The notes under the pieces were generated by a model. The model did not search any database. It saw only the letters and a program-made list of their open reading frames with translations, and was not told the DNA's origin. Both the position numbers and the translations under genes were made by a program. From positions 1 through 64,000 of the forward strand of contig NZ_LFCT01000026.1 of the NCBI RefSeq assembly GCF_008692605.1: a DNA stretch of 64,000 nt, in the 5' to 3' direction. Source of the stretch: Sphingobium estronivorans (lineage in GTDB: Bacteria; Pseudomonadota; Alphaproteobacteria; Sphingomonadales; Sphingomonadaceae). Below are positions 1-8,574 of the stretch, piece by piece; the stretch's first letter is position 1, and each line of letters starts with the position of its first letter.

Positions 1-569
1 CGACATCCACGCCACCAAGCCGACGTCGCTCACCACTGATCTGCTGGAACGCATCGGCCAGATCTATGAGATCGAGGCAGAGGTTCGAGGCCAGCAACCC
101 GAGATCCGACGACGAAGCCGGCAGGACCGCACCCAGCCATTGGTCGACGAGCTGCGCCAGGCACTTGACGATGCCCTGCGCCGTCTCTCGCCCAAGTCCG
201 AGATGGCCAAGGCGATCGCCTATGGCCGCAAGCGCTGGGTCGCGCTGACGCGCTTCCTCGACGATGGGCGCCTGGAAATCGACAACAACATCGCGGAGCG
301 CGCCATGCGGTGCGTGGCCCTGGGCCGTAAAAACTGGCTGTTTGCCGGGTCAAAGGCCGGCGGTGATCGCGCGGCTGCCGTCTATTCCGTCATCGAGAGC
401 GCCAAACTCAATGGCCTCGAACCACAGGCATATATCGCCGACGTCATCGCCAAGATCGCGGACGAATGGCCCGCTGCCCGCTGGGATGAACTCATGCCGT
501 GGAACTGGCGGCCCGATCAGCAACCGATCGCCGCAGCCGCCTGATCTGCCGTCTCCAGCCCACGCTTAC
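1..569 (+). mobile_element. Right end of an IS66-family insertion sequence
   Basis: The IS66 transposase stops at 544. The bases ending at 569 read CACGCTTAC, which on the other strand is GTAAGCGTG. This fits the GTAAG-type termini usual for IS66-family elements, so I place the right boundary near 569. The left end and the target duplication are outside the window, so the boundary rests on the terminal motif alone. Confidence 0.5.
2..544 (+). CDS. IS66 family transposase (TnpC-type), C-terminal part, cut by window start
   Basis: The frame is open from base 2 to the stop at 542-544, so the gene starts outside the window. The visible 180 residues carry the IS66 transposase C-terminal signature: a stretch ending in DNNIAERAMR, followed by GRKNWLFAGSKAGGDRAA and a region beginning YSVIESAKLNG. 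In this family the N-D-N-N-x-x-E-R block supplies the last acidic residue of the DDE catalytic triad, and the tail after it resembles the IS66 C-terminal domain. It would catalyse transposition of its own element. The preceding tnpA and tnpB genes of a full IS66 element would lie to the left. I see no frameshift in the visible part. Confidence 0.9.
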   Translation, partial: DIHATKPTSLTTDLLERIGQIYEIEAEVRGQQPEIRRRSRQDRTQPLVDELRQALDDALRRLSPKSEMAKAIAYGRKRWVALTRFLDDGRLEIDNNIAERAMRCVALGRKNWLFAGSKAGGDRAAAVYSVIESAKLNGLEPQAYIADVIAKIADEWPAARWDELMPWNWRPDQQPIAAAA

Positions 570-715
570 GCAAATGATGACGCGGCCGCTAGTAAGATAG
601 GTCGATACGCCACGGACATATCAGCCGATCGTCCATGATGGCTTTCCCGAACCGCCTCGTCGCCATGACTGCTATGCTCAAGCATCATCCTATTCCCCCG
701 TTGTTAGAGTTTGAC

Positions 716-2977
716 TCAGTTTTTTGTGCTCACCGTGACGTCCAGAAACTGTTCCTTGGGAAATTCGAAAGGGTATTTGTCGGAATAGGCACTCGTTACA
801 TTGGACCCGATATCGCGCCCTATGTCGGTGCCGGCCCAGCTGATCGACACGGCGGGCGTCATCGCCATATCCATTTGAGCCACGTCATCGCCATTGACCC
901 TGAGCGTGCCTTGGCCGCGGAAATCCTCGGTTTTATCGAATGAAAAGCTGAGCGTCGCGGGGCCAAGGGGCAATTCCCGGTCGGATCGCAGCGTCATATG
1001 CCTGCCAAAGTCGTTGAAGTCGAAATAGAGGCGGTTGCCCCGCACATAGAGCGCATAACCACCGAAATAGTCGCCCGAGGCAATCAGCACCCCTTCTGTT
1101 GACCGGCTGATGCGGTTGACCTTCGCATCGATCGAAAAGGATCGATTGGTGACCATCGGATCGGTGCCGAACGGGAGAATGCCCACGCCCGGTGTAAAAT
1201 GATAAGTTCGCGGCGGAAGTTGAACGCCGCTAAAGGCGTTATCGCGCACGCCCCGGTCATCCAGCGGAAGCACCTTATACTTCCGCGCCTCCGTCAACCA
1301 GAGATCCTTAAGTCCGTCCAATCGCTGCGGGAATTTCGAACCCACATCCTGAGTAGCGGTGATGCCCCTTGCTGTGTCATACAGACTCCAGCGATCAGCG
1401 TCGAAGGGCGTCCCCGGCTGATGCCGCGCCATCGCTTTCCAGCCGTCGCTCCAGATCGCGCGCTTGCCCCATAATTCGAAATATTGGACGTTGCGAGGCG
1501 ACGGCGTATCGGCCTTGCCGAAGGTGGCCGCTATGCTGGCACCCTCTATCGGTTGTTGGGGTATCCCTGCATAATTGTCGGGCGCGGTCGTACCCGACAC
1601 GGCAAGGGCGGTCGGCGTGATGTCGATAATGTCGACAAATTGTCGCCGGATCGCGCCAGGATCAGCGATATGGTGCGGCCATGATATGATCAGAGGGGTC
1701 CGCAGTCCTCCTTCGTCGACGGTGCTTTTATAATCCCGAAAGGGCGTGTTGCCGACCATTGCCCAGCCACGCGGATAATTGTTGAATGTCCGATCGGTGC
1801 CGACATCGTCCAGATGCTTCACCTGCTCGGCGAGCGACTCCGGCTTGCGGGCAAGATTGCCGACATTGTAGGTTTCATTATAAGTGCCATGCTCTTCACC
1901 CTCGGAACTGGCGCCATTGTCCGATGCGACAATGATCAGCGTATTCTCCCGCAAGCCGCTTTGTTCGAGATAGGAGAGCAGTCGACCAATCTGGGCATCG
2001 GTATGCTCCAGGAAGCCGGCATAAGCCGCCTGGAGACGGGCCGCGACTGCCTTTTCATCGCTATTCAGCGTGTCCCATGCGCGAACGTCGGCATTGCGCG
2101 CCGGCAGCACGGCGCTTTTTGGAATAATGCCAAGTTCTTTCTGTCGGGCGAACCGTTCCTGGCGGATTTCGTCCCATCCTCTGGCGTAGGTTGTTTTATA
2201 TTTGTCGATATATTCGGCGGGCGCCTGATGGGGCGCGTGGGTTGCTCCAGTCGCGAAGTAGAGGAAGAAGGGATGCGCGCTGTTCAGAGCCTGAGCGCGT
2301 TTGATATAAGCTATGCTGTGATCGACCAGATCGGTCGTGAGGTGATAGCCAGGCGTGGCCGGCGGATCGATTGACGTATTATCCTGCGTGAGATCGGGAT
2401 GAAACTGATCGGTCATTCCCCCCAGGAAACCATAATATTGATCGAAACCGCGCTGGACCGGCCATTGATCCTTCCGGCCCGCCGATAGGGGCGCCAGATG
2501 CCATTTGCCAACCGCCATCGTGGCATAGCCGTTCAGCCGCAACATTTCCGCGACGGTGGCCGCGCCGTGCGAGATTTCGCCTTTCTTACCGGGAGCATCG
2601 GTCACGATATGCGTGAGATTGCCCATCCCCACCGAGTGACTGTTACGGCCTGTCAACAACGCTGCGCGCGAGGGCGAACAGATCGCGCGGGTGTGGAAGT
2701 TGTTGTACCGAAGCCCCTCGGCCGCCAATCGGTCGAGGTTTGGCGTATGGATTTCCGATCCGAAACTGCCCAGGTCGCTGAAACCCGTATCATCCAGCAG
2801 GACGTATATGATATTCGGCCGCGCCTGTTCTGCGCGCTTGGCGGGCGTGGACGTCGCATTGGGCCCGACCGACGGTGGGGTCCCGGTAGCGGGCGTATGG
2901 GCCGCAGCAACCGCTCCCGGCGCGACAGAATAGAAGCAGGCACCGATCAGGCCGATTCGCAAATAGCGCAAACCCAT
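716..2977 (-). CDS. Exported type I sulfatase (arylsulfatase), 753 aa
   Basis: This is a formylglycine-dependent sulfatase that would hydrolyse sulfate esters in the periplasm or outside the cell. The N-terminus has a hydrophobic signal-like stretch (residues 5-26). The metal-binding start of the fold follows (NIIYVLLDDTGFSDLG, about 55-70). The sulfatase signature CSPSRAALLTGR begins at Cys100, the residue converted to formylglycine. Later conserved pieces include GKWHLAP and VASDNGAS. At about 750 residues it is longer than minimal sulfatases, and the extra C-terminal part looks beta-rich. The ATG at 2977 is preceded by a good GAGGGGAG site, better than the GTG at 2983. The substrate cannot be read from the sequence. 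The divergent TetR-type gene is its probable regulator. No formylglycine-generating enzyme gene is present in the window. Confidence 0.9.
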   Translation of the reverse strand: MGLRYLRIGLIGACFYSVAPGAVAAAHTPATGTPPSVGPNATSTPAKRAEQARPNIIYVLLDDTGFSDLGSFGSEIHTPNLDRLAAEGLRYNNFHTRAICSPSRAALLTGRNSHSVGMGNLTHIVTDAPGKKGEISHGAATVAEMLRLNGYATMAVGKWHLAPLSAGRKDQWPVQRGFDQYYGFLGGMTDQFHPDLTQDNTSIDPPATPGYHLTTDLVDHSIAYIKRAQALNSAHPFFLYFATGATHAPHQAPAEYIDKYKTTYARGWDEIRQERFARQKELGIIPKSAVLPARNADVRAWDTLNSDEKAVAARLQAAYAGFLEHTDAQIGRLLSYLEQSGLRENTLIIVASDNGASSEGEEHGTYNETYNVGNLARKPESLAEQVKHLDDVGTDRTFNNYPRGWAMVGNTPFRDYKSTVDEGGLRTPLIISWPHHIADPGAIRRQFVDIIDITPTALAVSGTTAPDNYAGIPQQPIEGASIAATFGKADTPSPRNVQYFELWGKRAIWSDGWKAMARHQPGTPFDADRWSLYDTARGITATQDVGSKFPQRLDGLKDLWLTEARKYKVLPLDDRGVRDNAFSGVQLPPRTYHFTPGVGILPFGTDPMVTNRSFSIDAKVNRISRSTEGVLIASGDYFGGYALYVRGNRLYFDFNDFGRHMTLRSDRELPLGPATLSFSFDKTEDFRGQGTLRVNGDDVAQMDMAMTPAVSISWAGTDIGRDIGSNVTSAYSDKYPFEFPKEQFLDVTVSTKN

Positions 2978-3005
2978 ACACACTCCCCTCTTGGCTCATT
3001 TGACA

Positions 3006-3026
3006 GGTACGGTACAGACACGTACC
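3006..3026. promoter_or_regulatory. Palindromic operator candidate between sulfatase and tandem-TetR gene
   Basis: GGTACG (3006-3011) and CGTACC (3021-3026) form a perfect inverted repeat with a 9-base spacer, and a partial extra GGTAC lies between them. It sits in the short divergent promoter region, where a TetR-type regulator would be expected to bind. Function is inferred from symmetry and position. Confidence 0.45.
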
Positions 3027-3090
3027 GCATTAAGCAATGGTATTTCTATGTTGCGCGTTTGCCGCTATCGTGACGGCAGCTTCACGGGAG

Positions 3091-4404
3091 ATGCACCGAT
3101 TGCCACAGTCTGACAGTTCCAATGTGGAAAACGGAAATCCATTGAGGGAAAGAATTCTCAACGCTGCTGAAAAATTGTTTCTGGAGCAGGGGTATATTGG
3201 TACCACGGTTGAAAAGATCGTCACCATAGCTCGTACAAGCAAGCGCGAATTCTATCGGCTTTTTCCCAATCGCGAAGCGGTGCTGTTGGAAACGGTTTCG
3301 TACCTGGTAAGCGACGAAAACTCTATCATGTCGGTTCCAACCGGACGATTATCTAATGTTCTCGCCAAAGCCGGACGTCTGATGTATCTCGACCACACGC
3401 AAGCTCGTGCAATGGGCTTGTTTCGGGCCAGCATCGCCGCTGCTGGGCGATCTCCATCGCTGGCCGTCGCGGCCCATCGGGCTCGCTCGCGCGCCACTGG
3501 TTTAAACGTTTATCTTGAGGAAAAACTTCAGACGGGAAAGGTCGTCTTGGACAGTCCGAGACTGGCGAGCATTCGCTTTGGCTATCTGTCGATTGATGGC
3601 TTGCGTTTCATGATCGGTGCGTCCCCTCTGACCGGGGATGAGCTCGATGTCCATGTTAACGACGTGGTCGACGTCACGCTGAATGGCCATGCAACATCCG
3701 TGTTCCGCAAGGCACCTGACATATGCTTGCCTATTCCCCCGTTGGCAAAGATCGGACGTGTCGATGATGCGGAGATCAGCGATGCTGCCTATTCCAGCAG
3801 GCTGGATCAGTCGATTTGGGACAAGCTGTTAGATGTCGCCTGGGAGGAGTTCAGCGCGAACGGATTTTGCAGCGCCAGCGTGCCCGCCATCGCAAAGAAT
3901 GCCAATTTTCCACGCAACACAATTTACCGGCGTTTCAAATCGAAAAGGGAATTGTTCCAAGCGTCGGCGAAAAGAGCAATGTTGCAGTCGTTCGATGTGG
4001 ATTTTCATCAGAGAAGCAATCTCACGGTTCAAGATTATATGGAGCGTGTTGCAGATCATCTTCTACACTGCTTTCTTGATCCGAAAAATCTGGCGCTCCA
4101 CAAAATCATGCTTGCCGAAGCCGGAAGAGAGCCGGAGGTGATGCTGAACCTATATTCTTGGTTGGCGGCGTTGATGGAGCAGCGACTCGCGCCGATGTTG
4201 GCCTGTCTTGTCGAACAGGGGGTCATCCGTCATGATGTGTCTGCGAAAGCAGCATGGCGCTTCTTCATATTGGCTACCTTCGGCAGTCGCTTCCTGTTCC
4301 TTCCGGTTGATGATCAGGAACGGCGCGACCTGACGAAAGAGGCTGTCCGGATGTTCCTCTTCGGTTTTACCTCCGGCTCATCGAACAGCGACATCAAGAT
4401 CTGA
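3091..4404 (+). CDS. Tandem TetR-family transcriptional regulator
   Basis: The protein holds two complete TetR-type DNA-binding domains in one chain. The first begins near NPLRERILNAAEKLF and includes RTSKREFYRLFPNREAVL. The second begins about 250 residues further on with WDKLLDVAWEEFSANGF and includes NFPRNTIYRRFKSKRELF. Each is followed by an alpha-helical ligand/dimerisation region, giving about twice the usual 200-residue TetR length. I chose the ATG at 3091; an in-frame ATG at 3037 adds 18 poorly characteristic residues, and neither has an ideal ribosome site. It is divergent from the sulfatase and may repress it. Base composition is less GC-rich than its neighbours, which could indicate separate acquisition. 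Confidence 0.8.
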   Translation: MHRLPQSDSSNVENGNPLRERILNAAEKLFLEQGYIGTTVEKIVTIARTSKREFYRLFPNREAVLLETVSYLVSDENSIMSVPTGRLSNVLAKAGRLMYLDHTQARAMGLFRASIAAAGRSPSLAVAAHRARSRATGLNVYLEEKLQTGKVVLDSPRLASIRFGYLSIDGLRFMIGASPLTGDELDVHVNDVVDVTLNGHATSVFRKAPDICLPIPPLAKIGRVDDAEISDAAYSSRLDQSIWDKLLDVAWEEFSANGFCSASVPAIAKNANFPRNTIYRRFKSKRELFQASAKRAMLQSFDVDFHQRSNLTVQDYMERVADHLLHCFLDPKNLALHKIMLAEAGREPEVMLNLYSWLAALMEQRLAPMLACLVEQGVIRHDVSAKAAWRFFILATFGSRFLFLPVDDQERRDLTKEAVRMFLFGFTSGSSNSDIKI

Positions 4405-4499
4405 CCGGCACATTGCCTCCAAAATATTCCCGAGGTCGGTTGGGAACGCGCGGAGATTGCCGGTGGCTTTGCATATGATAGACGCCGGAGAGCATCGAT

Positions 4500-4661
4500 G
4501 CAGCGGAGGAAGGTCAGCCGCGAGTCAAGTTTGCAGCGGTAAGATTGGTAAAGGAGCGCGGGGTAGTTGTTGCGCAGGCGGCCCGCGATCCTGATGTACA
4601 CGAGAATGTGCTGCGCAAATGGGTTCGGGAGTTTGCGGCGGACAAGCTGGAATCTTTTTTA
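4500..4661 (+). pseudogene. Relic of an IS3-family transposase OrfA
   Basis: One frame encodes a helix-turn-helix stretch including RLVKERGVVVAQAARD and HENVLRKWVREFAAD. This matches the N-terminal HTH of IS3-family OrfA proteins. There is no proper N-terminus, the frame runs into unrelated sequence after 4660, and no OrfB follows. It is therefore a short fragment left by an old insertion, lying just past the end of the GntR gene. The flanking sequence 4405-4499 shows nothing I recognise. Confidence 0.65.
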
Positions 4662-4673
4662 ACGCAGCGCGCC

Positions 4674-5333
4674 CTAGCTCGCTTCCTGCATAACGATATG
4701 TTTGACATGGCGGACATGGTCGCGGCCTGCCTTTTCGGCAAGGTCTGGATTTTGCTGCGCTACTGCCTTGGCGATCTGACGATAGTCGGCGATGCGAATG
4801 CCGCGCAATTGTCGGGTCTGATATTGCGCATAGATGATATGCATGCCGATGGCCGGGAAGAGGCGCTGCAGTTCCTTGTTGTTGCCGATCGCAAGGAGGG
4901 CGCGATAAAAATGTCGGCGCGCACGGCTGAAGGATCCCGCTTCGTCGATCAGATCCGCCTGCGAAAGCATGTCGAGGGCTGATTCCAGAAGGCTGCGATG
5001 TGCCTCGACATCATAGCCTGTGGCGGCGGACCGGGCCACCAGGGCGGTGAGGGCTTCGGCGACATCCAGAACGCCACAGGTTTCCGCCCGGTCAAGCAAT
5101 CGAATGGTCGGTGAGCGATGCTGATGCAGGTCTATCACGCCTCGCGCAGCCAGTTGTTGCATGGCTTCGCGAACGGCGTTGCGCCCTACGCCGAAGCGGT
5201 TGGCCAGGTCCGTTTCAGCCAGTCGCTGGCCCGGTACCATACGGCCAGCCTCCAGGTCCGCCATGACTGATTGGTAGATTCGCTGCGAGGAATTGGCCCG
5301 GATTGCAGAGCGGGGCGGGATGGGTTCGTTCAT
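4674..5333 (-). CDS. GntR family transcriptional regulator, FadR/FCD type
   Basis: About 219 residues. The N-terminal winged helix (MADLEAGRMVPGQRLAETDL, then GVGRNAVREAMQQLAARGVI) is typical of GntR regulators. The all-helical C-terminal half with conserved His residues (HFYRALL; RDHVRHVKH) fits an FCD ligand-binding domain, which usually senses a metal-bound organic acid. I chose the ATG at 5333; the frame stays open to 5396 but the extra residues are Cys/His-rich and unlike the family. It faces the SDR gene divergently, and a consensus-like operator lies between them (5380-5394). It most likely controls the SDR-dehydrogenase-kinase set that follows. Confidence 0.88.
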   Translation of the reverse strand: MNEPIPPRSAIRANSSQRIYQSVMADLEAGRMVPGQRLAETDLANRFGVGRNAVREAMQQLAARGVIDLHQHRSPTIRLLDRAETCGVLDVAEALTALVARSAATGYDVEAHRSLLESALDMLSQADLIDEAGSFSRARRHFYRALLAIGNNKELQRLFPAIGMHIIYAQYQTRQLRGIRIADYRQIAKAVAQQNPDLAEKAGRDHVRHVKHIVMQEAS

Positions 5334-5379
5334 GAGGCCGCTTATGCACGAGCACCCATGCAAAGGACAAGTTCCGATT

Positions 5380-5394
5380 GATTGTTCTACAATC
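5380..5394. promoter_or_regulatory. Probable GntR/FCD operator
   Basis: GATTG-TTCTA-CAATC is a perfect inverted repeat. Its core TTGT-TCT-ACAA fits the T-N-G-T-N3-A-C-N-A pattern known for FCD-type GntR regulators. It lies between the GntR start (5333) and the SDR start (5430), so it could govern both promoters. Confidence 0.6.
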
Positions 5395-5429
5395 ATGCTC
5401 TACTGAAAGGCGTGAAGAGGATAGATATT

Positions 5430-6185
5430 GTGACAAACGGCTTTGATCTGCGCGGAAAAGTGGCACTCGTTACCGGTGCATCAGGCGGGCTTGGCGCGCA
5501 TTTTGCGAAGGTGCTGGCGCAGGCGGGAGCCGAGGTGATCATCGGCGCACGCCGGAAGGACGCCATGGACCATGTCGCCGAAGCGATAACGGCCAGTGGG
5601 GCTGTCTGCGAACCCGTCACGCTCGATGTATCGGATGCGGGCAGCATAGCGGCAATCGCACCCCGGCTTTCTCGCGTGGATATATTGGTCAACAATGCGG
5701 GCGTGGTGCGCGATGCCGCGGCGCTCCATCAGACGGAGGCGGACTGGGACGTCGTTATCGACACCAATCTCAAGGGCATGTTCCTGATGTCGCAGTCGCT
5801 GGCGAAGGCGATGAAGGCGCGCGGACGGGGCGGGTCCATTATCAACATAGCGTCGATATTGGGGTTGCGTCAGGCGGGCGGCGTCGTTCCCTATGCTGTT
5901 TCCAAGGCGGGCGCGATCCAGATGACCAGATCGCTTGCGCTGGAATGGGCGCGGCTTGATATTCGCGTCAATGCGTTGGCGCCGGGCTATCTGGAGACCG
6001 AGTTGAACAGCGACTTTTGGCAGAGCGATGCCGGCAAAGCGATGATCAAGCGGATTCCGCAGCGCCGTCTTGGAAGGCTGGAGGATCTGGATGGTCCATT
6101 GCTGCTGCTGGCTTCGGATATGTCACAATATATGACCGGCTCGGTCATCGAGGTCGATGGCGGCCATCTGGTCAGCACTCTCTAG
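5430..6185 (+). CDS. Short-chain dehydrogenase/reductase (LvaD-like position)
   Basis: A classical 251-residue SDR. TGASGGLG (residues 15-22) is the NAD(P)-binding glycine motif, NNAG follows near residue 88, and the catalytic Ser-Tyr-Lys set is seen in IINIASI and YAVSK. The GTG at 5430 is preceded by GAGG with nine bases of spacing. The product probably oxidises a hydroxyl group on a small or CoA-linked substrate. It is followed by an acyl-CoA dehydrogenase and an APH-type kinase and preceded by a divergent GntR regulator. The same three families sit together as LvaD, LvaC and LvaA in the levulinate pathway of Pseudomonas putida. The actual substrate is not shown by the sequence. Confidence 0.88.
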   Translation: MTNGFDLRGKVALVTGASGGLGAHFAKVLAQAGAEVIIGARRKDAMDHVAEAITASGAVCEPVTLDVSDAGSIAAIAPRLSRVDILVNNAGVVRDAAALHQTEADWDVVIDTNLKGMFLMSQSLAKAMKARGRGGSIINIASILGLRQAGGVVPYAVSKAGAIQMTRSLALEWARLDIRVNALAPGYLETELNSDFWQSDAGKAMIKRIPQRRLGRLEDLDGPLLLLASDMSQYMTGSVIEVDGGHLVSTL

Positions 6186-6259
6186 GGCATGTCCCGGTCT
6201 GACTGCATCAGATCGGATGTTCCAAGTCTTTGTTTTACCGCGTTTTAAAGGAATGGCAT

Positions 6260-7429
6260 ATGACGGATCGTGCTCAGGAGATTGCCGCAAGGGTCGAAGC
6301 CTTCGTCCGCAGCGAAATCATACCCTATGAGAAGGACCCGCGTTTCGACGTGCATGGCCACGGCCCGTCCGAAGAAATGGTCATGGAAATGCGTGACAAG
6401 GCGCGTGCCGCCGGCGTGCTGACGCCCCACATATTGCCCGACGGCACGCATCTGTCGCAGCGCGAGACAGCCATCGTCCTCATCAAGTCGGGATTGTCAC
6501 CGCTCGGGCCGGTGGCCTGCAACACCATGGCGCCCGATGAAGGCAATATGTATCTGCTCGGCCATGTCGGCAATGACGAACAAAAGGCGCGATTCCTGCA
6601 GCCGATGCGGGAGGGCAAAGCCCGTTCCGCGTTCTTCATGACCGAACCCGCGGCGGACGGTGGGGCGGGGTCGGATCCCTCCATGATGAAAACCAGCTGT
6701 CGCCTGGACGGAGATCATTGGGTCATAAATGGTCGCAAGGCCTTCATCACGGGCGCGCAGGGCGCGCGCGTCGGCATTGTCATGGCGAAGTCGGAAGACG
6801 GCGCATGCCTGTTTCTCGTCGACCTCCCCGATCCGGCGATCCGCGTGGAACGTGTTCTCGACACGATCGACAGTTCCATGCCCGGCGGGCATGCCGTCAT
6901 CGCGATCGACGACCTTCGTGTCCCTGTAGGACAGATGCTGGGCGCCAGCGGCGAGGGCTTCAAATATGCGCAGGTCCGCCTCAGTCCCGCGCGCCTTTCG
7001 CACTGCATGCGCTGGCTGGGCTGCTGCCTGCGCGCGCAGGAGATCGCAACGGCTTATGCATGCACCCGGCAGGCGTTCGGAAAGCCGCTGATCGACCATG
7101 AGGGCGTCGGCTTCATGCTCGCTGAGAACCGCATCGCGCTCAGGCAATGTGAATTGATGATCGACTGGTGCGCATCCGTGCTCGATACCGGCTCCCTGGG
7201 TACAGAGGAAAGCTCGATGACGAAGGTCGCTGTCAGCGAGCAACTCATGAAGATCGCCGATAATTGCGTTCAGGTGCTGGGTGGAACCGGCGTGAGCGGC
7301 GATACCGTGGTGGAACAGATATTCCGGGAAATCCGCGCTTTTCGGATTTATGATGGTCCAACCGAAGTGCATAAATGGTCGCTTGCGAAGACGATCAAGC
7401 GGAACTTCGCACGGGAGCAAGCGGAATGA
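6260..7429 (+). CDS. Acyl-CoA dehydrogenase, ACAD11/LvaC-like
   Basis: 389 residues with acyl-CoA dehydrogenase features in order: the FAD/substrate loop FFMTEPAADGGAGSDPS, a central beta-domain (VINGRKAFITGA), and the C-terminal helical domain with RQAFGKPLIDHEGV, QVLGGTGVSGD and IYDGPTEVHKWSLAK. The GPTEVH form and length fit the ACAD10/11 branch. Members of that branch act with an APH-like kinase to remove a 4-phospho group from phosphorylated 4-hydroxyacyl-CoA. The ATG at 6260 follows AAGGA at seven bases. The next gene overlaps it by four bases and encodes exactly such a kinase, so the two are translationally coupled and probably work in sequence. Confidence 0.9.
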   Translation: MTDRAQEIAARVEAFVRSEIIPYEKDPRFDVHGHGPSEEMVMEMRDKARAAGVLTPHILPDGTHLSQRETAIVLIKSGLSPLGPVACNTMAPDEGNMYLLGHVGNDEQKARFLQPMREGKARSAFFMTEPAADGGAGSDPSMMKTSCRLDGDHWVINGRKAFITGAQGARVGIVMAKSEDGACLFLVDLPDPAIRVERVLDTIDSSMPGGHAVIAIDDLRVPVGQMLGASGEGFKYAQVRLSPARLSHCMRWLGCCLRAQEIATAYACTRQAFGKPLIDHEGVGFMLAENRIALRQCELMIDWCASVLDTGSLGTEESSMTKVAVSEQLMKIADNCVQVLGGTGVSGDTVVEQIFREIRAFRIYDGPTEVHKWSLAKTIKRNFAREQAE

Positions 7430-8493
7430 GCGTGGATGACGAAAATTCCGGCACGACGCGGGTGCGGGAAGGGTTCGCGTTCGATGAAACGGCGCTCGCC
7501 GTCTGGATGGACGCCAATATCGATGGCTTTGCCGGTCCGATCACCGTCGAGCAATTCAAGGGCGGACAATCCAATCCGACCTACAAGCTGTGCACGCCCG
7601 CCAAGAACTATGTCTTGCGCCGCAAGCCGGCAGGCCAGATCCTCAAGGGCGCACATGCCATCGAGCGCGAGGCGAAGGTGCTCACGGGCCTGGAGCGCGC
7701 GGGCTTTCCCGTCGCGCATGTCTACGGCCTGTGTACCGACGAGAGCGTGATCGGCACCTGGTTTTATGTCATGGACATGATTGAGGGACGCATCTTCTGG
7801 GATGCGACCATTCCTGACGTCAGCATGACAGAACGCGCGGCGATCTTCGACGCCATGAATGCGACGATGGCCCAGTTGCACATGGTCGATTATGACGCGG
7901 TTGGCCTGGCTGACTATGGCCGCTCCGGCAATTATTTCGAGCGGCAGATCGGCCGATGGTCGAAACAGTATCTGGAGGACACGGATGCTGGCCGAGATCA
8001 CAATATGGACCGGTTGATCGAATGGTTGCCCGCCAACATTCCCCAAGGCGATGACAATAGCAGCATCATTCACGGCGATTTCCGGATCGACAATATGATC
8101 TTCCATCCCACCGAGCCGAAAGTGCTGGCGGTATTGGATTGGGAGCTTTCGACGCTTGGTCATCCGGGGGCCGATTTCGCCTACAACGCCATGATGTACC
8201 GCATGCCGCCCCATATCGTCGCCGGTCTTGGCGGCGCCGATATCGCGGCATTGGGAATCCCCAGCGAACAGGATTATGTCGCCGCTTATTGTGCGCGGAC
8301 CGGTCGTGCCTCCATGCCGGCTTATGATTTCTACATGGCCTTTAATTTCTTCAGGCTAGCCGCGATCTTCCATGGCATCAAAGGCCGCGTGGTCAGGGGA
8401 ACCGCGTCTTCGGCGCAAGCCTATGAGCGCGTGAAGGTGTTGCCGGAACTGATGGAACTGGCGTGGGGACAAGCGGTGTTGGCAGGTGCCTGA
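7426..8493 (+). CDS. APH-type phosphotransferase, ACAD11 N-domain/LvaA-like
   Basis: 355 residues of the aminoglycoside phosphotransferase fold. The N-lobe has FKGGQSNPTYKL (nucleotide loop) and YVLRRKP (ATP lysine region). The C-lobe has IHGDFRIDNMIF, giving the catalytic H-G-D-x4-N motif, and AVLDWELSTLG with the metal-binding Asp. This branch phosphorylates acyl-CoA-linked hydroxy acids rather than antibiotics. In human ACAD10/11 the kinase is fused to the dehydrogenase, while here the two are separate genes overlapping by ATGA. The likely role is 4-phosphorylation of a 4-hydroxyacyl-CoA, by analogy with LvaA. No acyl-CoA synthetase or LvaB-type small protein is adjacent, so activation must be encoded elsewhere. 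Confidence 0.87.
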   Translation: MSVDDENSGTTRVREGFAFDETALAVWMDANIDGFAGPITVEQFKGGQSNPTYKLCTPAKNYVLRRKPAGQILKGAHAIEREAKVLTGLERAGFPVAHVYGLCTDESVIGTWFYVMDMIEGRIFWDATIPDVSMTERAAIFDAMNATMAQLHMVDYDAVGLADYGRSGNYFERQIGRWSKQYLEDTDAGRDHNMDRLIEWLPANIPQGDDNSSIIHGDFRIDNMIFHPTEPKVLAVLDWELSTLGHPGADFAYNAMMYRMPPHIVAGLGGADIAALGIPSEQDYVAAYCARTGRASMPAYDFYMAFNFFRLAAIFHGIKGRVVRGTASSAQAYERVKVLPELMELAWGQAVLAGA

Positions 8494-8574
8494 CCGCTGA
8501 AGCGATACCGGGGGCGCATCTGGCGGCTCGGGCGGCGCAAAGTACCCGCTTCGAAACACATTGCGGCGACGGAC

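Noticed and set aside
7426..8493. The kinase gene as an aminoglycoside resistance gene.
   Set aside because: The coupling to an ACAD11-type dehydrogenase and the family branch point to acyl-CoA metabolism instead.
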